DNA from: Mycobacterium intracellulare ATCC 13950
Lineage (GTDB): Bacteria > Actinomycetota > Actinomycetes > Mycobacteriales > Mycobacteriaceae
NCBI RefSeq assembly: GCF_000277125.1
Contig: NC_016946.1
Location: 3,658,001 to 3,722,000 of the forward strand
DNA length: 64,000 nucleotides
Direction: 5' to 3'
The translations under genes and the position numbers were made by a program. Under the pieces are notes generated by a model. It saw nothing but the letters and a program-made list of their open reading frames with translations, had not been told where the DNA came from and made no database searches. Positions 7,374-14,957 of the stretch are shown in pieces. The number at the start of each line of letters is the position of its first letter. Position 1 is the first letter of the stretch.

Positions 7374-8879
7374 GTGGCAGCGACCAAGGCAAGCCCGGCA
7401 ACCGATGGGCCGGTGAAACGCACCGCCACGAAGTCTGCGTCGTCCCCCGCCAAGCGTCCGGCGGCCAAGGCCGCCAATGGCTCCGCGCCCGCCAAACGGG
7501 CCGCCAAGACGACCGCGCGGTCCACCAAGTCCGACGCCGCCGAGCCCGCCAAGAAGACCCGCGCCAAGGGCGCCGAGGCCAAGGGCCGCGGCACCAAAGC
7601 GGCCAAGGGCGGCCCGGCGGATCCCGACGCCCTCGATTCCGACGGCGCCGTCGAGGATCTCGACAACGAACCAGACCTCGAGGCTGAGCCCGGCGAGGAC
7701 CTCGACATCGACAGCGACCTGTCCCTCGACGACCTCGAGGAAGACGTGGCGTCCGAAGACGCCGAGGTCGAATCGGGCGATTCCGAGGTGGGTGACGACG
7801 AGGAGGCGCCCGCCCCCGCGGCGGCCGCCGAGCCCGCCGCCGACGAGGACGACGAGATCGCCGAGCCCACCGAAAAGGACAAGGCCTCCGGCGATTTCGT
7901 CTGGGACGAGGACGAATCCGAGGCGCTGCGCCAGGCCCGCAAGGACGCCGAGCTCACCGCCTCCGCCGACTCGGTTCGCGCGTACCTCAAGCAGATCGGT
8001 AAGGTCGCGCTGCTCAACGCCGAGGAAGAGGTCGAGCTGGCCAAGCGGATCGAGGCCGGCCTGTACGCCACGCAGCTGATGACCGAGATGACCGAGCGCG
8101 GCGACAAACTGCCGGCCGCCCAGCGCCGCGACATGCAGTGGATCTGCCGCGACGGCGACCGCGCCAAAAACCATCTGCTGGAGGCCAACCTGCGGCTGGT
8201 GGTGTCGCTGGCCAAGCGCTACACGGGCCGCGGCATGGCGTTCCTCGACCTCATCCAGGAAGGCAACCTGGGTCTGATCCGCGCGGTCGAGAAGTTCGAC
8301 TACACCAAGGGCTACAAGTTCTCCACGTACGCCACCTGGTGGATCCGCCAGGCCATCACCCGGGCCATGGCCGACCAGGCCCGCACCATCCGCATCCCCG
8401 TGCACATGGTCGAGGTGATCAACAAGCTGGGCCGCATCCAGCGCGAGCTGCTGCAGGACCTGGGCCGCGAGCCCACGCCCGAAGAGCTGGCCAAGGAAAT
8501 GGACATCACGCCGGAAAAGGTGCTGGAGATCCAGCAATACGCGCGCGAGCCGATCTCGCTGGACCAGACCATCGGCGACGAGGGCGACAGCCAGCTGGGC
8601 GATTTCATCGAGGACAGCGAGGCCGTGGTGGCCGTCGACGCGGTGTCGTTCACGCTGCTGCAGGACCAGTTGCAGTCGGTGCTCGAGACGCTCTCGGAGC
8701 GCGAGGCCGGCGTGGTGCGGCTGCGCTTCGGCCTCACCGACGGCCAGCCCCGCACCCTGGACGAGATCGGGCAGGTGTACGGGGTGACCCGCGAGCGCAT
8801 CCGCCAGATCGAGTCCAAGACCATGTCGAAGCTGCGCCACCCCAGCCGCTCGCAGGTGCTGCGCGACTACCTGGACTGA
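7374..8879 (+). CDS. sigA: Principal RNA polymerase sigma factor SigA
   Basis: A 501-residue group 1 sigma-70 factor. Residues 1-80 are a Lys/Ala/Pro-rich basic tract; about 85-165 are strongly acidic, as in other mycobacterial SigA proteins. Region 1.2 begins at [20 protein letters not shown], region 2 has [20 protein letters not shown] and the -10-recognition helix [17 protein letters not shown], region 3 holds [13 protein letters not shown], and region 4.2 has the -35-binding helix-turn-helix [15 protein letters not shown]. The GTG at 7374 follows GAAGGGGTGTAA. The leader includes a hairpin and a TACAAT box. Paralogue sigB lies 3.2 kb downstream. Confidence 0.98.
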   Translation: MAATKASPATDGPVKRTATKSASSPAKRPAAKAANGSAPAKRAAKTTARSTKSDAAEPAKKTRAKGAEAKGRGTKAAKGGPADPDALDSDGAVEDLDNEPDLEAEPGEDLDIDSDLSLDDLEEDVASEDAEVESGDSEVGDDEEAPAPAAAAEPAADEDDEIAEPTEKDKASGDFVWDEDESEALRQARKDAELTASADSVRAYLKQIGKVALLNAEEEVELAKRIEAGLYATQLMTEMTERGDKLPAAQRRDMQWICRDGDRAKNHLLEANLRLVVSLAKRYTGRGMAFLDLIQEGNLGLIRAVEKFDYTKGYKFSTYATWWIRQAITRAMADQARTIRIPVHMVEVINKLGRIQRELLQDLGREPTPEELAKEMDITPEKVLEIQQYAREPISLDQTIGDEGDSQLGDFIEDSEAVVAVDAVSFTLLQDQLQSVLETLSEREAGVVRLRFGLTDGQPRTLDEIGQVYGVTRERIRQIESKTMSKLRHPSRSQVLRDYLD

Positions 8880-9001
8880 GCCCGGTCCGGCCTTCCGTGA
8901 GAACGGTTGGCGCACAAGCTGTTCGCGGCTCGCTGAACCCGGGCCGAGCCAAACAGCCCCTGCCGCGGGGAAATTCGGCTGCGCTGGCGGCGCCGCCGTC
9001 G

Positions 9002-9007
9002 TACGGT
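9002..9007 (+). promoter_or_regulatory. -10 box (TACGGT) with leaderless spacing
   Basis: TACGGT ends 7 bp before the ATG at 9015 of the RidA-family gene. The same stretch also contains GGTGAGG, a possible ribosome binding site, so leadered translation cannot be excluded. Confidence 0.4.
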
Positions 9008-9014
9008 GAGGCGC

Positions 9015-9431
9015 ATGTCAGCACACCGCACGGTGGTCGCGTCCGGTTCGGAATTCGAATCGGTGGCCGGTTACTCGCGCGCGGTGCGGGTCGGTCCGCA
9101 TGTGGCGGTGGCAGGAACGACGGGCACCGGGCCCGCCGGTGACATCGCCGCCCAGACGCGAGATGCCCTGCGCCGCATCGACATTGCACTGCAACAAGCC
9201 GGCGCGTCACTCACCGACGTGGTACGCACGCGCCTCTACGTCACCGACATCTCGCGCTGGCGCGAGGTGGGCGCCGTGCACGAGGAGGTGTTCGGCGCGA
9301 TCCGCCCCGTGGCCACCATGGTCGAGGTCTCGGCGCTCATCGCGCCCGAGTTGCTGGTGGAGATCGAGGCCGACGCCTACGTCGACTCGCCGGTGACCGG
9401 AGGGAAGGCGCCGTCGGCCCCCGGGGGGTAA
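9015..9431 (+). CDS. RidA/YjgF/YER057c family protein
   Basis: A 138-residue member of the RidA superfamily (Rv2704-like), usually homotrimeric and able to deaminate reactive enamine/imine intermediates. Family features are GYSRAVRVGPHVAVAGTTG near the N-terminus, DIAAQTRDALRRIDIALQQAG in the centre, VVRTRLYVTDI, and a C-terminal PVATMVEVSALIAPELLVEIE. The Arg in TRLYVTD matches the position that binds the 2-ketoacid carboxylate in active RidA. Start chosen at the ATG at 9015; a GTG three codons upstream is possible. The 3' end overlaps the convergent DUF952 gene by 55 bp. Confidence 0.88.
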   Translation: MSAHRTVVASGSEFESVAGYSRAVRVGPHVAVAGTTGTGPAGDIAAQTRDALRRIDIALQQAGASLTDVVRTRLYVTDISRWREVGAVHEEVFGAIRPVATMVEVSALIAPELLVEIEADAYVDSPVTGGKAPSAPGG

Positions 9432-9748
9432 GGGGTGACGCGGGTCACCGCGGCGACCGGCAGGGTGCCGTACAGGTGCGGGAACAACATCGACGCCGGA
9501 TCGGTTGGCACTCCCGGCTCCCAGCGCACCGGTGCGTCGAGGCGAGCCGGGTCGATGCGCAACAGCACCAGGTCGCGCCGGCCCCGGTAGAGCCGGTTGG
9601 CGGGCAGGTGGACCTGCTCGGGCGTCGACAGGTGGATGAAGTCGGCGCCGTCCGCGGGGCGGATGGCGCCGTCACGGCGGGCCTGCGCCCACTGCTCGGC
9701 CCCGCACAGGTGCACCAGCACGTCGGCAGCGAAGGTCACGACGGTCAC
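9377..9748 (-). CDS. DUF952 family protein
   Basis: A 123-residue cytosolic protein of the DUF952 family (Rv2705c-like). The family pattern is visible as VLVHLCGAEQWAQARRDG, FIHLSTPEQVHLPANRLYRG, LVLLRIDPARLDAPVRWE and MLFPHLYGTLPVAAV. The fold is related to ADP-ribosyl transferase-like small proteins, but no activity is established. The GTG at 9748 is chosen; a second GTG three codons later is possible. Its 3' end overlaps the RidA-family gene by 55 bp on the opposite strand. Confidence 0.85.
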   Translation of the reverse strand: MTVVTFAADVLVHLCGAEQWAQARRDGAIRPADGADFIHLSTPEQVHLPANRLYRGRRDLVLLRIDPARLDAPVRWEPGVPTDPASMLFPHLYGTLPVAAVTRVTPYPPGADGAFPPVTGEST

Positions 9749-9812
9749 CCTAGAGAACCGTCCACACCAAATCTGACCAGGCCGTGAGAAACGACACACC
9801 CGATAACGATCG

Positions 9813-9839
9813 GGGAACAAGGCGAAAACGCCATACGTC
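9813..9839 (+). promoter_or_regulatory. Possible ECF-type promoter (GGGAAC-17-CGTC)
   Basis: GGGAAC at 9813-9818 is followed after 17 bp by CGTC, one base off the CGTT seen in the sigB and clgR promoters of this window. The start site would be about 25-30 bp upstream of the ATG at 9872. Confidence 0.3.
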
Positions 9840-9871
9840 TGAGAAAGTGAATGTACGAGAACGGAGAAGCC

Positions 9872-10057
9872 ATGAATGCAACTCTGACGAGTCCAGAACT
9901 GACACGGGCCGACCGCTGCGACCGCTGCGGTGCCGCGGCCCGTGTGCGCGCCAAGCTGCCTTCCGGCCTCGAGCTTCTCTTCTGCCAGCACCACGCCAAC
10001 GAGCACGAGGCCAAGCTGACCGAGCTGGACGCCGTGCTGGAGGTCAGCGGAAGCTAG
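9872..10057 (+). CDS. DUF7455-like small zinc-knuckle protein
   Basis: A 61-residue cytosolic protein. A CDRCGAAARVR segment and the downstream LLFCQHHANEHE form a likely C-x2-C / C-x2-H metal site, followed by a short acidic helix AKLTELDAVLEVSG. Similar small proteins with this layout are common in actinobacteria next to sigma-factor genes. The ATG at 9872 follows GGAGAAGC; an in-frame ATG at 9851 is less likely because it falls close to the predicted transcription start. Function unknown. Confidence 0.8.
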   Translation: MNATLTSPELTRADRCDRCGAAARVRAKLPSGLELLFCQHHANEHEAKLTELDAVLEVSGS

Positions 10058-10121
10058 CCAACCGAACTCGCCCGTCCCCAATGTGGGCAGCGCGGGCGAT
10101 CTTCGGTAATGCTGGACTGGT

Positions 10122-11123
10122 ATGAGCGATCAGGTCGCAAAACCGTCGCGCCACCACATCTGGCGAATCACCCTGAGGGCTCTGTCGAAGAGCTGGGACG
10201 ACTCAATCTTTTCCGAGTCGGCTCAGGCTGGTTTCTGGTCGGCGTTGTCCCTGCCGCCGTTGCTGCTCGGGATGCTGGGCACGATGGCCTACGTGGCGCC
10301 GCTGTTCGGGCCGGACATGCTGCCCAACATCCTGCGGCAGCTGCTTTCGACGGCGCACAGCGTGTTCTCCCCCAGCGTGGTGAACGAGATCATCGAGCCG
10401 ACGGTCCGCGACATCGCCAGCAACGCCCGCGGAGAGGTGGTGTCGCTGGGATTCATCATCTCGCTGTGGGCGGGGTCGTCGGCGATCTCGGCGTTCGTCG
10501 ATTCCGTCGTCGAGGCGCATGACCAGACGCCGCTGCGCCATCCGGTGCGGCAGCGCTTCTTCGCGCTGTTCCTCTACGTCGTGATGCTTGTGGTCGTGGT
10601 GGCGACCGCGCCGCTGGTGGTGGTGGGCCCGCGCAAGGTGGAAGAACACATCCCGCTCGGCCTGTCCAACGTGCTGCGCTACGGCTACTACCCGGCGCTG
10701 ATCATCGGCCTGACGCTCGGGGTGATGATCCTGTACCGGGTCGCACTGCCCGAACCGCTGCCGTCACACCGGCTGATCCTCGGCGCGATGCTGGCGACCA
10801 CGGTGTTCGTCACCGCCACGCTGGGCCTGCGGTTCTATCTAAGGTGGATCACCAGCACCGGCTACACCTACGGCGCGCTCTCCACCCCGATCGCATTCCT
10901 GCTGTTCGCGTTCTTCGGCGGGTTCGCGATCATGCTCGGGGCCGAACTCAACGCCGCGGTCCAGGAGGAGTTTCCCGCGCCCACCACGCACGCCCACCGG
11001 GTGCGCACCTGGTTGTTCTCCCGCTCGCCCGCCCTGAAGAAGACGGTGGAGACGCTGGCCAGCCCGATCGCGAATCCCGCCACGCAACAACGCGATACCG
11101 CGCCGGCGAAGCCGCCCGGGTGA
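10122..11123 (+). CDS. YihY/BrkB family integral membrane protein
   Basis: A 333-residue inner-membrane protein of the YihY/UPF0761 family (Rv2707-like). It has about six hydrophobic helices: FWSALSLPPLLLGMLGTMAY, VVSLGFIISLWAGSSAISAF, FALFLYVVMLVVVVATAPLV, YYPALIIGLTLGVMILYRVA, a segment around MLATTVFVTATLG, and a C-terminal IAFLLFAFFGGFAIMLGAEL. The last one ends in the family-typical GAELNAAVQEEFPAP. Despite the historical BrkB and RNase BN labels, the function is unclear. It converges on a DUF3039 gene, with stop codons overlapping. Confidence 0.9.
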   Translation: MSDQVAKPSRHHIWRITLRALSKSWDDSIFSESAQAGFWSALSLPPLLLGMLGTMAYVAPLFGPDMLPNILRQLLSTAHSVFSPSVVNEIIEPTVRDIASNARGEVVSLGFIISLWAGSSAISAFVDSVVEAHDQTPLRHPVRQRFFALFLYVVMLVVVVATAPLVVVGPRKVEEHIPLGLSNVLRYGYYPALIIGLTLGVMILYRVALPEPLPSHRLILGAMLATTVFVTATLGLRFYLRWITSTGYTYGALSTPIAFLLFAFFGGFAIMLGAELNAAVQEEFPAPTTHAHRVRTWLFSRSPALKKTVETLASPIANPATQQRDTAPAKPPG

Positions 11124-11372
11124 TCAGCCCTTCTTGAGCCGGTCGTAGATCTGCTTGCACTCCGGGCAGACGGGCGAGCCCGGCTTGGCCGCCTTGGTGA
11201 CGGGGAACACCTCGCCGCACAACGCGACGACGTGGTTGCCCAGCACCGCGCTCTCGGCGATCTTGTCCTTCTTGACGTAGTGAAAATACTTGGGTGTGTC
11301 GCTGCCGGTCCCGTCGTCGACGCGTTCGTCGGTCTCGGTGCGCTCGATCGTCTGGGTCTGCATACCTGACAT
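11124..11372 (-). CDS. DUF3039 small zinc-ribbon-like protein
   Basis: An 82-residue cytosolic protein of the DUF3039 family (Rv2708c-like). A polar N-terminus is followed by FHYVKKDKIAESAVLGNHVV, ALCGEVFPVTK and the C-terminal SPVCPECKQIYDRLKK, giving Cys residues that could bind one metal ion. The ATG at 11372 gives the family length; a second ATG three codons later is possible. Function unknown. It is divergent from the DUF3099 gene (79 bp apart). Confidence 0.87.
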   Translation of the reverse strand: MSGMQTQTIERTETDERVDDGTGSDTPKYFHYVKKDKIAESAVLGNHVVALCGEVFPVTKAAKPGSPVCPECKQIYDRLKKG

Positions 11373-11451
11373 TCTTGCACTGCCCGGTGCGCTGCCGGGC
11401 CGCCCCGAAACCCGCCACGCCGGAATCGTCCAGGTGTGGGACAGTGGAGAA

Positions 11452-11880
11452 ATGAAGCACGGCTCCGACGCGGGGTTCGACGGCAGCTTCGATGACTTCG
11501 CCGGCCACAAGGGCCGCCCGGTGCTCATCACCGCCGCCGAGCCCTCCTATGAGGAGCAGCATCGCGCGCGGGTCCGTAAATACCTGACCCTGATGGCATT
11601 CCGGATTCCGGCGCTCATCCTCGCCGCGCTCGCCTACGGCGCGTGGCACAACGGCCTGATCTCGCTGGCGATCGTGGCGGTGTCCATCCCCCTGCCCTGG
11701 ATGGCCGTGCTGATCGCCAACGACCGCCCGCCGCGCCGCCCCGACGAGCCCCGCCGGTTCGACAACGCGCGCCGGCGCACCCCCCTGTTCCCCCGCGCCG
11801 AACGCCCGGCGCTCGAGGCGCCGCGACACCCCCAGCCGGGGTGGCCTCCCGACCCGCGGGGCGGAATCGACGACGGCTAG
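11452..11880 (+). CDS. DUF3099 membrane protein
   Basis: A 142-residue protein of the DUF3099 family (Rv2709-like). The N-terminal domain includes VLITAAEPSYEEQHRARVRK, followed by two closely spaced hydrophobic helices, FRIPALILAALAYG and LISLAIVAVSIPLPWMAVLI, at about residues 49-90, and a basic, Pro-rich cytosolic tail (RPPRRPDEPRRFDNARRR). The ATG at 11452 sits 2 bp after GGAGA. It precedes the stress-inducible sigB promoter. Function unknown. Confidence 0.85.
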   Translation: MKHGSDAGFDGSFDDFAGHKGRPVLITAAEPSYEEQHRARVRKYLTLMAFRIPALILAALAYGAWHNGLISLAIVAVSIPLPWMAVLIANDRPPRRPDEPRRFDNARRRTPLFPRAERPALEAPRHPQPGWPPDPRGGIDDG

Positions 11881-11981
11881 CGCTCGTTCCTTCTTCGGTG
11901 CCGTCGCGGCGCACTTCTCAGGACATTCTCAGGTCTTCGGGACATTTGTGCACGTCAAGACGTGTGAGATGGGGAACCGCT

Positions 11982-12008
11982 GGGAACTCTGAACCCTAAT
12001 CGGTCGTT
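11982..12008 (+). promoter_or_regulatory. ECF-type sigB promoter (GGGAAC-17-CGTT)
   Basis: GGGAAC at 11982-11987, a 17-bp spacer, and CGTT at 12005-12008 match the SigE/SigH class of mycobacterial promoters, and sigB is an established target of those factors. A second GGGAAC at 11972-11977 lies one helical turn upstream. The start site would be near 12015, about 30 bp before the sigB ATG. Confidence 0.75.
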
Positions 12009-12045
12009 GAACTCGATGACAGTACAAGCCGAACGGGAGGTCGCT

Positions 12046-13005
12046 ATGGCGAACGCCAGCACGAGCAGATTTGACGGCGATCTGGATGCTCAAAGCCCCG
12101 CGGCGGATCTAGTGCGCGTATATCTGAACGGAATCGGCAAGACGGCGTTGCTCAATGCGGCGGGGGAAGTTGAACTCGCGAAGCGGATCGAAGCCGGGCT
12201 CTACGCCGAGCACCTGCTCGAAACGCGTAAGCGCCTCGGGGAGAACCGTAAACGCGATCTAGAGGCCGTGGTGCGCGATGGTAAGGCCGCGCGCCGTCAC
12301 CTGCTGGAGGCGAACCTGCGCCTGGTGGTGTCGCTGGCCAAGCGGTACACGGGTCGTGGCATGCCGCTGCTGGACCTGATCCAGGAGGGCAACCTCGGGC
12401 TGATCCGCGCGATGGAAAAGTTCGACTACACAAAGGGATTCAAGTTCTCGACCTACGCCACGTGGTGGATTCGTCAGGCCATCACCCGCGGCATGGCCGA
12501 CCAGAGCCGCACCATCCGGCTGCCCGTCCACCTGGTGGAGCAGGTCAACAAGCTGGCGCGGATCAAGCGCGAGATGCACCAGAACCTCGGCCGCGAGGCC
12601 ACCGACGAGGAACTGGCCGCCGAATCCGGCATCCCGGTCGACAAGATCAACGACCTGCTCGAGCACAGCCGCGACCCGGTGAGCCTGGACATGCCGGTCG
12701 GCTCCGAGGAGGAAGCCCCCCTGGGCGACTTCATCGAGGACGCCGAGGCGATGTCGGCCGAGAACGCGGTGATCGCCGAGTTGCTGCACACCGACATCCG
12801 CAGCGTGCTGGCCACGCTCGACGAGCGCGAGCACCAGGTGATCCGGTTGCGGTTCGGCCTCGACGACGGCCAGCCCCGCACGCTGGACCAGATCGGCAAG
12901 CTGTTCGGGCTGTCCCGCGAGCGGGTTCGCCAAATCGAGCGGGACGTAATGTCCAAACTCCGCAACGGGGAGCGCGCCGACAGGCTACGGTCGTACGCGA
13001 GCTGA
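12046..13005 (+). CDS. sigB: RNA polymerase sigma factor SigB
   Basis: A 319-residue group 2 sigma-70 factor, non-essential and stress-related in mycobacteria. It lacks the long basic and acidic N-terminus of SigA and begins almost at region 1.2 ([20 protein letters not shown]). Region 2 reads [20 protein letters not shown] and [17 protein letters not shown]; region 4.2 reads [15 protein letters not shown]. The ATG at 12046 follows GGGAGG at 5 bp. An upstream in-frame start at 12007 is rejected because it falls within the -10 of the ECF-type promoter. A strong hairpin follows the gene. Confidence 0.97.
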   Translation: MANASTSRFDGDLDAQSPAADLVRVYLNGIGKTALLNAAGEVELAKRIEAGLYAEHLLETRKRLGENRKRDLEAVVRDGKAARRHLLEANLRLVVSLAKRYTGRGMPLLDLIQEGNLGLIRAMEKFDYTKGFKFSTYATWWIRQAITRGMADQSRTIRLPVHLVEQVNKLARIKREMHQNLGREATDEELAAESGIPVDKINDLLEHSRDPVSLDMPVGSEEEAPLGDFIEDAEAMSAENAVIAELLHTDIRSVLATLDEREHQVIRLRFGLDDGQPRTLDQIGKLFGLSRERVRQIERDVMSKLRNGERADRLRSYAS

Positions 13006-13031
13006 CAACTCACTCAAGCTAGGTAGCAGAC

Positions 13032-13063
13032 AGTATGCCCGCCGCGTCAGCGGCGGGCATACT
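13032..13063 (+). terminator. Strong hairpin terminator after sigB
   Basis: A perfect 14-bp stem (AGTATGCCCGCCGC pairing with its complement) closes a 4-nt loop, 27 bp after the sigB stop. No U-run follows, which is usual for mycobacterial terminators. It isolates ideR from sigB transcription. Confidence 0.8.
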
Positions 13064-13106
13064 GCTTGCCTGGGAGGCGTTACACCCATTCATGCAGCTG
13101 GCCAAG

Positions 13107-13112
13107 TAGACT
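13107..13112 (+). promoter_or_regulatory. Predicted ideR -10 box (TAGACT)
   Basis: TAGACT ends 8 bp before an ATG at 13121 that opens a five-codon mini-ORF, so a start near 13120 is expected. The ideR ATG lies 14 bp further on with GGAAGG upstream. Confidence 0.45.
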
Positions 13113-13120
13113 CAGCGTCG

Positions 13121-13138
13121 ATGGAAGGTGCTGAATGA
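13121..13138 (+). other. Leaderless mini-ORF (M-E-G-A-E) overlapping the ideR start
   Basis: ATG GAA GGT GCT GAA TGA encodes five residues; its stop overlaps the ideR start as ATGA. The predicted transcription start falls on this ATG. It could couple translation to ideR or be incidental. Confidence 0.35.
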
Positions 13139-13824
13139 ACGACCTGGTTGACACCACCGAGATGTACCTGCGGACCATCTACGACCTCGAAGAAGAGGGC
13201 GTAACGCCGCTACGTGCCCGAATCGCCGAACGCCTCGATCAGAGCGGGCCGACTGTCAGCCAAACCGTGTCCAGGATGGAGCGCGACGGGCTGCTCCACG
13301 TGGCCGGTGACCGCCACCTCGAGCTCACCGACAAGGGCCGGGCGCTGGCCGTGGCCGTCATGCGCAAGCACCGCCTCGCCGAGCGACTGCTGGTCGACGT
13401 CATCGGGGTGCCCTGGGAGGAAGTGCACGCCGAGGCGTGCCGCTGGGAGCACGTGATGAGCGAGGAGGTCGAGCGGCGGTTGGTCAAGGTGCTCAACCAC
13501 CCGACCACCTCGCCGTTCGGCAACCCGATCCCCGGGCTTCTGGACCTGGGCGTGGGCCCCGAGTCCGGCGCCGAGGAGGCCATCCTCGTCCGGCTGACCG
13601 AGTTGCCGCCCGGCTCCCCGGTGGCGGTGGTGGTCCGGCAGCTGACCGAACACGTCCAGGGCGACACCGACCTGATCACCCGCCTCAAGGACGCCGGCGT
13701 GGTCCCCAACGCGCGCGTGACCGTCGAGACCGGCCCCGCCGGCGTGACCATCGTCATCCCCGGCCACGAAAACGTCACCCTGCCCCACGAGATGGCCCAC
13801 GCGGTCAAGGTCGAAAAGGTCTGA
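13135..13824 (+). CDS. ideR: Iron-dependent regulator IdeR (DtxR family)
   Basis: A 229-residue Fe2+-activated dimeric repressor/activator controlling siderophore, iron storage and oxidative genes. The winged helix-turn-helix is at residues 1-70 (RIAERLDQSGPTVSQTVSRM). The metal sites are visible: Met10 in TTEMYLRT, His79 and Glu83 in MRKHRLAERLL, His98 in EEVHAEAC, and Cys102, Glu105 and His106 in ACRWEHVM. A C-terminal SH3-like domain follows (RVTVETGPAGVTIVIPGHEN). The ATG at 13135 follows GGAAGG and overlaps the stop of a five-codon mini-ORF. An IS481-family element is inserted 27 bp after the stop. Confidence 0.97.
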   Translation: MNDLVDTTEMYLRTIYDLEEEGVTPLRARIAERLDQSGPTVSQTVSRMERDGLLHVAGDRHLELTDKGRALAVAVMRKHRLAERLLVDVIGVPWEEVHAEACRWEHVMSEEVERRLVKVLNHPTTSPFGNPIPGLLDLGVGPESGAEEAILVRLTELPPGSPVAVVVRQLTEHVQGDTDLITRLKDAGVVPNARVTVETGPAGVTIVIPGHENVTLPHEMAHAVKVEKV

Positions 13825-13846
13825 CCCACCACCCCTGGCCCCCCGG

Positions 13847-14834
13847 CTAGCTGTAGGAGGACAGGACGTTGGTGACGCCGGTGGTAAGTCGTGATGCTGG
13901 TGGCTGGCCGTCGGCGGCAGAGTGTGGTCGATGGTAGTTGAAGTGGATGTTCCAGACCTTGAGCGCTTCGGTGCGTTGGGATTCTGAGGTCCAGGTGCGG
14001 GCGTAGAGGAACTCTTCGGCCAGGATGCGGTGATATCTCTCCACCTTGCCGTTGTGGCGCGGGGTGTAGGGCGTGATGCGCTGGTGGCGTGCGCCATGCA
14101 AGACGTGGGCGAAGTCGCGGGCGCGGTAGCACGAGCCGTTGTCGGTGACGATCCGCTGGATGCGGTCGATCCCGTGTGCAGCGAACCAGACCCGGGCACG
14201 GTGCATGAATCCGATTGCTGTGATGGCCTTTTCATCGGTGAGCGCTTCGGTGTAAGTCAATCGGGAGTAGCCGTCCACCGCGGAATGCAGATAGACGTAG
14301 CCGGGGCGGGCCCTTCGCGAGGCTCTGCCCTGGGCGCTGTTCTTGCCGTGCACCCGCCACCCACCACCGTCGGGGATGCGGCCGACCTTCTTGACGTCGA
14401 CGTGCACCATGTGCCCGGGGCGGCGAGCGATAATGCGTTGGGGTACTCGATTCAGATCCCCGCTGGGGTCAAGGAACTTGCGCCGATGCAAACCCAGCGC
14501 AACCAGCTGCCGGCTGACGGTGCGCCGGCCGATCACGATGCCGCGTGCATTGAGTTCGAAGGCGATCCGCGCCGCTGACCACTTGCGGCCTCGGCGCATC
14601 GCCTCGATCGCACTGATGATCTCAGCCGCAGTGGCCGTGGGTTGACCCTACCGGCGCCGAGGAGCGGTCGTAGAGGCCGAGTTCGCCGAACCGTCGGAAC
14701 CGGTTGACCCACTTGGAGGCACACGCCCGCGAGATCCCCATCTCAGCAGCTACGTGGGCAATGGGACGGTCGACGCAGCGGGCAACGAGGCGGCGACGGC
14801 CTTCAACGGACAACGGGGCATTACCGTGGGTCAT
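13847..14834 (-). pseudogene. Frameshifted IS481-family transposase
   Basis: A DDE transposase split over two frames. The N-terminal part (ATG at 14834) encodes a helix-turn-helix: SVEGRRRLVARCVDRPIAHV then GISRACASKWVNRFRRFG, and runs off-frame after SSAPVGS. The C-terminal part resumes as QPTATAAEIISAIEAMRRGR and carries the integrase core: first Asp in HMVHVDVKKVG, second in RIVTDNGSCYRARDF, and Glu in TPRHNGKVERYHRIL. Removing one G from the GGG run (complement of 14646-14648) restores a single frame of about 330 residues. No slippery heptamer is seen, so decay or a sequencing error is likelier than programmed frameshifting. The stop codon lies just outside the predicted element end. Confidence 0.85.
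13852..13870 (+). repeat. IS481-family element, left inverted repeat
   Basis: TGTAGGAGGACAGGACGTT, matching the inverted right end at 14892-14911 with a one-base gap and a few mismatches. Confidence 0.6.
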
Positions 14835-14891
14835 GGACGGGTTCCTTCAGGCTCAGGACGAGGGGTTTGGCGATTTCTCATCCTGCCGCCG

Positions 14892-14911
14892 AAGGACCCG
14901 TCCTCCTCACA
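14892..14911 (-). repeat. IS481-family element, right inverted repeat
   Basis: Read on the minus strand from 14911 inward: TGTGAGGAGGACGGGTCCTT. Aligned with the left end it keeps the TGT terminus and the AGGAGGAC core. Confidence 0.6.
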
Positions 14912-14957
14912 TCCCGACCATCCCGGCGTCTACAACGTCATGACCCGCAACAGCTAG
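14912..14957 (+). pseudogene. Possible tail of a second transposase (opposite orientation)
   Basis: The 46 bp between the IS right end and the DUF4192 stop read, on the + strand, as a coding tail ending HPGVYNVMTRNS and TAG. The IS481-family transposase on the other strand ends TTGVTNVLSSYS and TAG, so the two tails share the G-V-x-N-V pattern and an ACAGCTAG end. This suggests a remnant of a related element or a truncated host gene. The stretch is short and the call is tentative. Confidence 0.3.

Larger units (their letters stand above)
13852..14911. mobile_element. IS481-family insertion sequence
   Basis: About 1.06 kb, bounded by imperfect terminal inverted repeats: the left end begins TGTAGGAGGACAGG and the right end, read inward, begins TGTGAGGAGGACGGG. 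The TGT termini fit the IS481 family. The transposase is frameshifted. No convincing target-site duplication is visible at these boundaries. The insertion lies between ideR and the DUF4192 gene, which are convergent neighbours in M. tuberculosis. Confidence 0.75.

Noticed and set aside
7275..8915. Long open frame on the strand opposite sigA
   Set aside because: Its sequence is Gly/Leu/Val/His-rich with no domain, typical of the antisense frame of a GC-rich gene; sigA on the + strand has full family motifs.
12007..12045. Upstream start for sigB at 12007
   Set aside because: It lies inside the -10 element of the ECF-type promoter, upstream of the expected transcription start; the ATG at 12046 has a GGGAGG.
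14640..14660. Programmed ribosomal frameshift in the IS transposase
   Set aside because: No A-rich slippery heptamer or downstream stimulator was seen; a one-base insertion in a G run is simpler.
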